Shown here one piece after another: positions 15,101-18,101 of a DNA stretch of 18,101 nucleotides. This DNA is from Monoraphidium neglectum. Taxonomy: Eukaryota; Chlorophyta; Chlorophyceae; Sphaeropleales; Selenastraceae. The DNA lies in the NCBI RefSeq assembly GCF_000611645.1, contig NW_014012662.1, forward strand, positions 1 to 18,101, in the 5' to 3' direction. The notes under the pieces were generated by a model. The model was not told where the DNA came from, made no database searches, and saw only the letters and a list, made by a program, of their open reading frames with translations. Each line of letters begins with the position of its first letter. Within the stretch, counting starts at the first letter, position 1. A program made the translations under genes and the position numbers.

Positions 15101-16232
15101 GGAGACGATGTTGGCGGCAGCGCTCGCCTTGCTGCGGCTCCGCCACCGGCCGTCGCGCCAGCTTGCATCCGCCCTGGTCGCGGCGGCCGCCTCGGGGGCA
15201 GGCGACGGCGGCGGCGGCGCGGCGCTGCAGCAGCTACTGCCTGTGCTGCTGCTGGCGCTGGGGCGCCTGGGTTGCGGCGGGGCCGCGGCGGGCGGCGACG
15301 TGGCGCGGCTGCTGGCTCTGGGCGAAGCGCAGTGTGGCGCGTGGTCGGGCCCACAGCTCGCTGCCGCCGGCGAGGGCGTCGCGCGGCTGGTGGCCGGCGG
15401 CGACGGCGCGCTCCTCGCCCGGGGTGACGCTTCGACAGGAGCCGACGACAGCGCGAGTGATGCTGCGGCCCCCGCAGCGGCAGTGCGCGCGGCGCTGCGC
15501 CCGTGGCTGCGCTCGTGGCTTGCCACGTCTCGCGCAGCCATGGCGGCCGGTGCGATGGCTCCGGACGATGTTGCGCGCTGCGCAGCGGCTGTCGCACGCC
15601 TGCGGGTCCCGCCAGGGGACGCGTGGCTGCGCGCCGCGCTCGCCGCGACCGCCGGGCGCCTCGGGGAGGTCGGCGGCGCGGGGGGCCTGGCGCGGCTGGC
15701 CACGGCGCTGTGCCGCGCGGGCGCCGCCCCGGGCCCGGCCTGGCTGGAGGAGCTTTCGGCAGCAGCGCTGGCGGCGGCGGCGGCTGAGGTTGGAGCTGCC
15801 GGCCAGGGAGTGCCGTTGGGGCAGCAGCAGGAGCTCCAACAGCACCAGCAGCGAAAGCAGCAGGAGCGACAGCAGCAGCAGCAGCAGCAGCGGCAGCAGT
15901 GGCAGGAGGAGCCGGCACTGGGTGCTGCCGCGCTCAGCCTAGAGCCTGTGCACGTCGGCCTGCTGGCCCTGGCACTGCACCGGTGGGGGTGGCACCCCGG
16001 CGCAGACACGTCAGCAGCCCTATTGCACGCATGCGCGCCTCGGCTCGCGCGCCACCCCAGCTCACGGTTGCAGCTGGCACTCACGCTACTCGCCGCCGCG
16101 CGCTGGGCGCCCCCGCGCGACTGGCTGGACGCTGCGCGGGGGCGTGCGGAGGCGGCGGCCGCGCGGGGGGCGTACAGCGAGCAGCAGCATGACAAGGTCC
16201 TGTGGGCACTAATGGTCCTGTCGGGGGAGTAG
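12198..16232 (+). CDS. Large OPR-like repeat protein, probably an organellar RNA factor
   Basis: A single uninterrupted frame of 1,344 residues. The ATG directly follows an in-frame TGA (12195-12197), so no earlier start exists unless spliced; stop TAG at 16230-16232. The first 40 or so residues are basic, Ser/Ala/Leu-rich and free of acidic residues except one Glu, as in a chloroplast or mitochondrial transit peptide. The body has recurring helical-pair units of about 38 residues with cores such as GPQDVANSLWAVATM (about 382), AQGLANSLWAAAV (447), RPQEGANALWAAATL (487), GPQSLAVALWALARAGVAP (594) and GRELAMVAWSAARL (632). These are followed by PP-x-W variants (LPPAW, LSPHWW, APPEWW, APPRDW). 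This is the octotricopeptide (OPR) pattern, with the PPPEW-type signature, of algal organellar RNA factors such as Tbc2-type proteins. More repeats lie near 97, 160, 309, 343 and 1120-1190. Gln tracts (about 735-750 and 1212-1236) interrupt them. I see no C-terminal RAP domain. The RNA target cannot be told. Confidence 0.85.
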   Translation: MRPTQSSLPERALAGGPLLLSQGRCGAARRTLPTRLPAMARRGDGALVLQQDGSAAWQGVQILGSSASADRQPIDKAIDSCSTLGHLEALLARDPEALSAADVALALWRAVTIARGSRLRSAAWGGGASAASGAAAAAEAAACHRIAHSCLQLLLLQRPQDIAPRQLSNVARSLGMLCGPDLTARAARGAAATATAVRQPAPAVMLPGVSAGDDPRAAAAGTFLRAPPGAAAQRLQQLLSATDPHAPLLQLLEAAAPCWEAAAAAGAAAAVATDAGAAGSAASPSAAAAGVAPGAAVARQRAAWLHPQSAVDMAYGLSLMGVQPPPAFCRALVAASAPLLPRMNPKQLSLLAYSLARLGVVPGAAWAACWAAAVARGAGRFGPQDVANSLWAVATMRRTAAAAAAAVAVAAEEEQEAGPLGVAAEEEGTYAALGPLLSRALEVSKDMTAQGLANSLWAAAVAGRRVDASWLAALLQCCASRHRELRPQEGANALWAAATLLLRERTAQAAAAAAEDGAPLPTAALSPPSSPQQQLLALEERTAALRDALLPLAPRFGPLDWCNVLWAGGALGLGLPPAWQEALWLGSTRQLRAWGPQSLAVALWALARAGVAPARGWIAMFEAATLAAAGRFQGRELAMVAWSAARLRLSLSPHWWERLWPASAARMLPRAGGALGGAHARHAAVVLQAAAALGCAPPEWWLAAALGGMATAAEARQLGRGRWQETGQHYHQQQRGPLQQQQHREVQDDSASFVDGDGSSSEVLQRAAELGGPFKADTRDAARMLASVARLRRPGALSGGGGGLEGGEAGGSAAALVGWLADGAWALPRGAAVPALCALPELMPALPPPLRRRATAQLVARCGALAAWPAQVLHALSRLQPRCPPGGPRAQQELFWSDIREATQQQRAERLRLRPGAAARKAAAADAEREEWEERDGRDADGTARGARAHLLRRLDQALCNTASGLTLETMLAAALALLRLRHRPSRQLASALVAAAASGAGDGGGGAALQQLLPVLLLALGRLGCGGAAAGGDVARLLALGEAQCGAWSGPQLAAAGEGVARLVAGGDGALLARGDASTGADDSASDAAAPAAAVRAALRPWLRSWLATSRAAMAAGAMAPDDVARCAAAVARLRVPPGDAWLRAALAATAGRLGEVGGAGGLARLATALCRAGAAPGPAWLEELSAAALAAAAAEVGAAGQGVPLGQQQELQQHQQRKQQERQQQQQQQRQQWQEEPALGAAALSLEPVHVGLLALALHRWGWHPGADTSAALLHACAPRLARHPSSRLQLALTLLAAARWAPPRDWLDAARGRAEAAAARGAYSEQQHDKVLWALMVLSGE
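15823..15900 (+). repeat. CAG-rich tract in the OPR-like gene
   Basis: Interrupted CAG repeats coding for Gln with Leu, His, Arg, Lys and Glu, lying between two groups of OPR-like units near residues 1210-1235. It is probably a flexible linker and a likely site of length variation. Confidence 0.8.
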
Positions 16233-16275
16233 GGAACTCGTCCTCCACACGCATGCGTCTCAAACATAGCAAGGT

Positions 16276-16280
16276 TGTAA
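16276..16280 (+). terminator. TGTAA polyadenylation signal of the OPR-like gene
   Basis: TGTAA lies 43 nt after the stop codon, on the coding strand. It fits the chlorophyte poly(A) signal, although the implied 3' UTR would be short. Confidence 0.5.
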
Positions 16281-16554
16281 ACCACACGCAATCCGATAGC
16301 GCGGTGTTGTCATTGCCGGGAAGGGCGGCTTCTGTGGGTTCTTGGACGCTTGGGCTCGGCAGTGCCACACGCACTGCTCATCGGGGTGACAAGGGGCCAA
16401 ACTCCCTTGGAACCCGTCCCGTCAATAAGGCGTTTTCAATAAGCTCCGTTAGAGTGCTCTTGACCCACTACTCTGACGACTTTGGTCCGATCGAGGTGGG
16501 CCATTCCCCCATCTCATCCCACGGTGTGCCCGGCGCACGCGGGACGCGACCGAT

Positions 16555-16568
16555 AGCCAATTATATCA
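16555..16568 (+). promoter_or_regulatory. CCAAT- and TATA-like elements of the signal-peptide gene
   Basis: AGCCAATTATATCA places a CCAAT match directly against a TATA-like ATTATATCA, about 100 bp before the ATG at 16668. This is a suitable distance for a core promoter with a 5' UTR of about 70 nt. It is a sequence match only. Confidence 0.4.
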
Positions 16569-16667
16569 TACATACGTGTAGCTCTTCACAGCTCCGAGGG
16601 CAGCGACAGTGCTCTCTGTCCTTGAACCAGGCGCGTGGTGTGCGCGGGTGACGAGCAGCACAGCAGC

Positions 16668-17503
16668 ATGAGAGCGCCGCACAGCCGGTGTGGCGCAGCG
16701 CGAGCGGTGGCGGCTTTGCCGGCGCTGCTCCTGCTGCTGGCATGGGTCTGGGTGCAGCCGGCGGCGGCGCAGAGCAGGCTGTTCAACAGCACGACCCGCG
16801 TCATCAAGCTCGCGGACCTGCCGGGCTGCAAGCTCGCCGCCACCCCCAAGGCCCCGGGCGCGCTGCAGGGCGGCCTCAGCACGTCATGCGTGGTGCAGGG
16901 CTTTGTGGGACCCGACGAGATGTGAGTCCTGGGACGATTCTATGGCGGCCTGGGGCCAGCGCGTTAGCCAAGAGGAACAGGCGCGGACGTGACAGCGGGG
17001 CGTGCATACGAAGCGGAGAGAGGCTTGTCTGCGGGAGGGCTAGGGGGAATGCAGGGGTGGGGTGCTGCCCATGTTTCACGCGTGTTTCGACTGTCACGTC
17101 GGGCTGAGCCTTGGCCCGCGGGCGGCCGGCGCGGCCGCGCCGTGACATCCTCACCCCCAGCTCGCAGCCTGCGGCTGCTCATAGCCACGCACATCCCACC
17201 TCGGACAGAAGGTGGTGCATTATAAAGCGCACACGGCAGAGCCACGCCGCCGTCCCCCCTCACATCCGTCCATGCCGCCGCCAACCCCCGCTGCGGCTTC
17301 CCCTTCTGCGCCCCACTGTCACGCGCACCTCCTCCCACCTGTCCACTGTTTTACTCTCCCCCCTTTTGTTCTGCACCCCCCTTGTCAGCATCTCCGTGGT
17401 CTTTGACGTCCCGGCCAAGAAGGCCGCGTCGGCGGACTCCCTGCCCGGCAGCTACGACCTCATCCTGCAGCTGCGCACAGTGGACGGCGTCACAAAGCTG
17501 TGG
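16668..17503 (+). CDS. Secreted or membrane protein with signal peptide (5' part, two exons seen)
   Basis: Exon 1 (16668-16921) encodes a strong signal peptide: a basic start (MRAPHSRCGAARA), a hydrophobic core (ALPALLLLLAWVWV) and a probable cut after PAAA (residue 34). A possible N-glycosylation site (Asn40-Ser-Thr) and two Cys (54 and 74) follow. It ends in phase 2 at a strong donor (GAT|GTGAGT). The next in-phase acceptor (CTTGTCAG, ending at 17388) rebuilds an Ile codon and joins GFVGPDE to IISVVFDVPAKKAASADSL. Exon 2 then reads PGSYDLILQLRTVDGVTKLW, which looks like strands of an extracellular beta domain. Its donor is uncertain (after 17499 or 17503). I do not recognise the family. The 467-nt intron may hide a small exon, and the gene probably continues to the right. 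Confidence 0.65.
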
Positions 17504-18101
17504 GTGGCAGTCCGGGGGGGAGGGGGAGCGGCGGCGATGAGAGCGTGGACATTGCGCGTGTTCGCCCTGGGGCTGGTTGGTGCGGGGTGGTGCATGTGTG
17601 TGCTTCGTGTGGCTGCGATGTTGTAGGGATGGGCAAACAGGGGAGGCAAGCCATTGACGGGGCGGGTGGTGCGGCCGAGCGGTGGGAGGAGGGCGGGGGG
17701 TGTGGGTGAGAGGTGCCTGGGGCGGAGGTGGCTGGGGGCTGATGCAGCAGCGCGCGGCGTAAAGCGCCAGGGCATGACGTCAGAGCGAGGGAGCGCACGG
17801 TGGCGTTGTGGTGTGATTTCTCTGAGGGGAGCGGCTGTCCTGCACAGGGTGCGCCCATGGTGGGTGCGGGGTGCTGCCGGACAGCTATGAGCTGTGTGTC
17901 CGTGGGCGGGCGTGCCGCAGGGTCGGTCCGCAGCTGGCCCCCCGCGGCGGTAGGGGCCAGCTGGCGGTGGCTGCTGCCGGGTGCCTCCTGTGAGCCCCCT
18001 GAGCTGCAAAGCACCCACGCCCACCATCCTGGCACGGAGACGTCCTGAGCCCCTCCCCCTCATCCTGAGCTCGCATTCCTCACGACCCTCACACCCTGGA
18101 C
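17504..18101 (+). other. Probable intron and possible further exon of the signal-peptide gene
   Basis: G-rich, intron-like sequence follows exon 2. An acceptor-like CTGTCCTGCACAG ends at about 17847. After it, one frame gives GVLPDSYELCVRG, which resembles LPGSYDLILQL of exon 2. Another frame stays open to 18048 but reads as low-quality protein. The choice depends on the exon 2 donor, so the exon is left unresolved. Confidence 0.3.

Larger units (their letters stand above)
16233..16667. other. Intergenic region between OPR-like and signal-peptide genes
   Basis: 435 bp holding the poly(A) signal of the OPR-like gene and the promoter of the next gene on the same strand. It is less GC-rich than the genes and I see no coding frame in it. 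Confidence 0.65.

Noticed and set aside
14834..16291. Minus-strand frame of 485 residues at the end of the OPR-like gene
   Set aside because: It includes poly-Cys from CAG antisense and has no recognisable domain. It overlaps the coding frame and its TGTAA signal.

Overview
The window looks like nuclear DNA of a green alga, most likely a chlorophycean. The signs are very GC-rich coding DNA with long in-frame Ala, Gln, Gly and Pro runs, and GT-AG introns of about 110-470 nt. TGTAA, the usual chlorophyte polyadenylation signal, lies shortly after two of the stop codons. There is also a large octotricopeptide-repeat (OPR)-like protein, a family greatly expanded in these algae. I see no bacterial operons, tRNA, rRNA, CRISPR array or intact mobile element. 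The species cannot be named from this sequence.

Layout from left to right. (1) 1-1077, plus: the 3' end of an unrecognised gene, two exons. (2) 1078-2295: non-coding or decayed DNA. (3) 2296-4269, minus: a 657-residue single-exon protein that is low-complexity except for a C-terminal NTF2/SnoaL-like domain. (4) 4270-5194: intergenic. (5) 5195-9225, minus: a three-exon gene for a Gln-rich protein of about 1,120-1,170 residues. Its homeodomain-like segment followed by a TFIIS-N/LW-like helical domain resembles the plant regulator LUMINIDEPENDENS. (6) 9226-9642: a divergent promoter with TATA elements on both strands and three small inverted repeats. (7) 9643-11297, plus: a complete six-exon steroid 5-alpha-reductase (DET2/SRD5A1-2 type), 284 residues, with every junction in phase. 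(8) 11298-12197: intergenic, with a strong 18-bp hairpin. (9) 12198-16232, plus: a single-exon, 1,344-residue OPR-like protein, probably an organellar RNA factor. (10) 16668 to the right edge, plus: the first two exons of an unrecognised secreted or membrane protein with a clear signal peptide.

The genes do not form an obvious pathway. The steroid reductase is an ER-membrane lipid enzyme, the LUMINIDEPENDENS-like and NTF2-like proteins are probably regulatory or scaffold proteins, and the OPR protein probably acts in the chloroplast or mitochondrion. The only evident coupling is the shared 417-bp promoter between the LUMINIDEPENDENS-like gene and the reductase gene. The points most worth checking are the algal LUMINIDEPENDENS-like protein, that promoter with its dyads, the hairpin after the reductase gene, and the split NTF2-like domain. 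All exon structures were deduced by reading splice sites and reading-frame phase; there is no transcript evidence.
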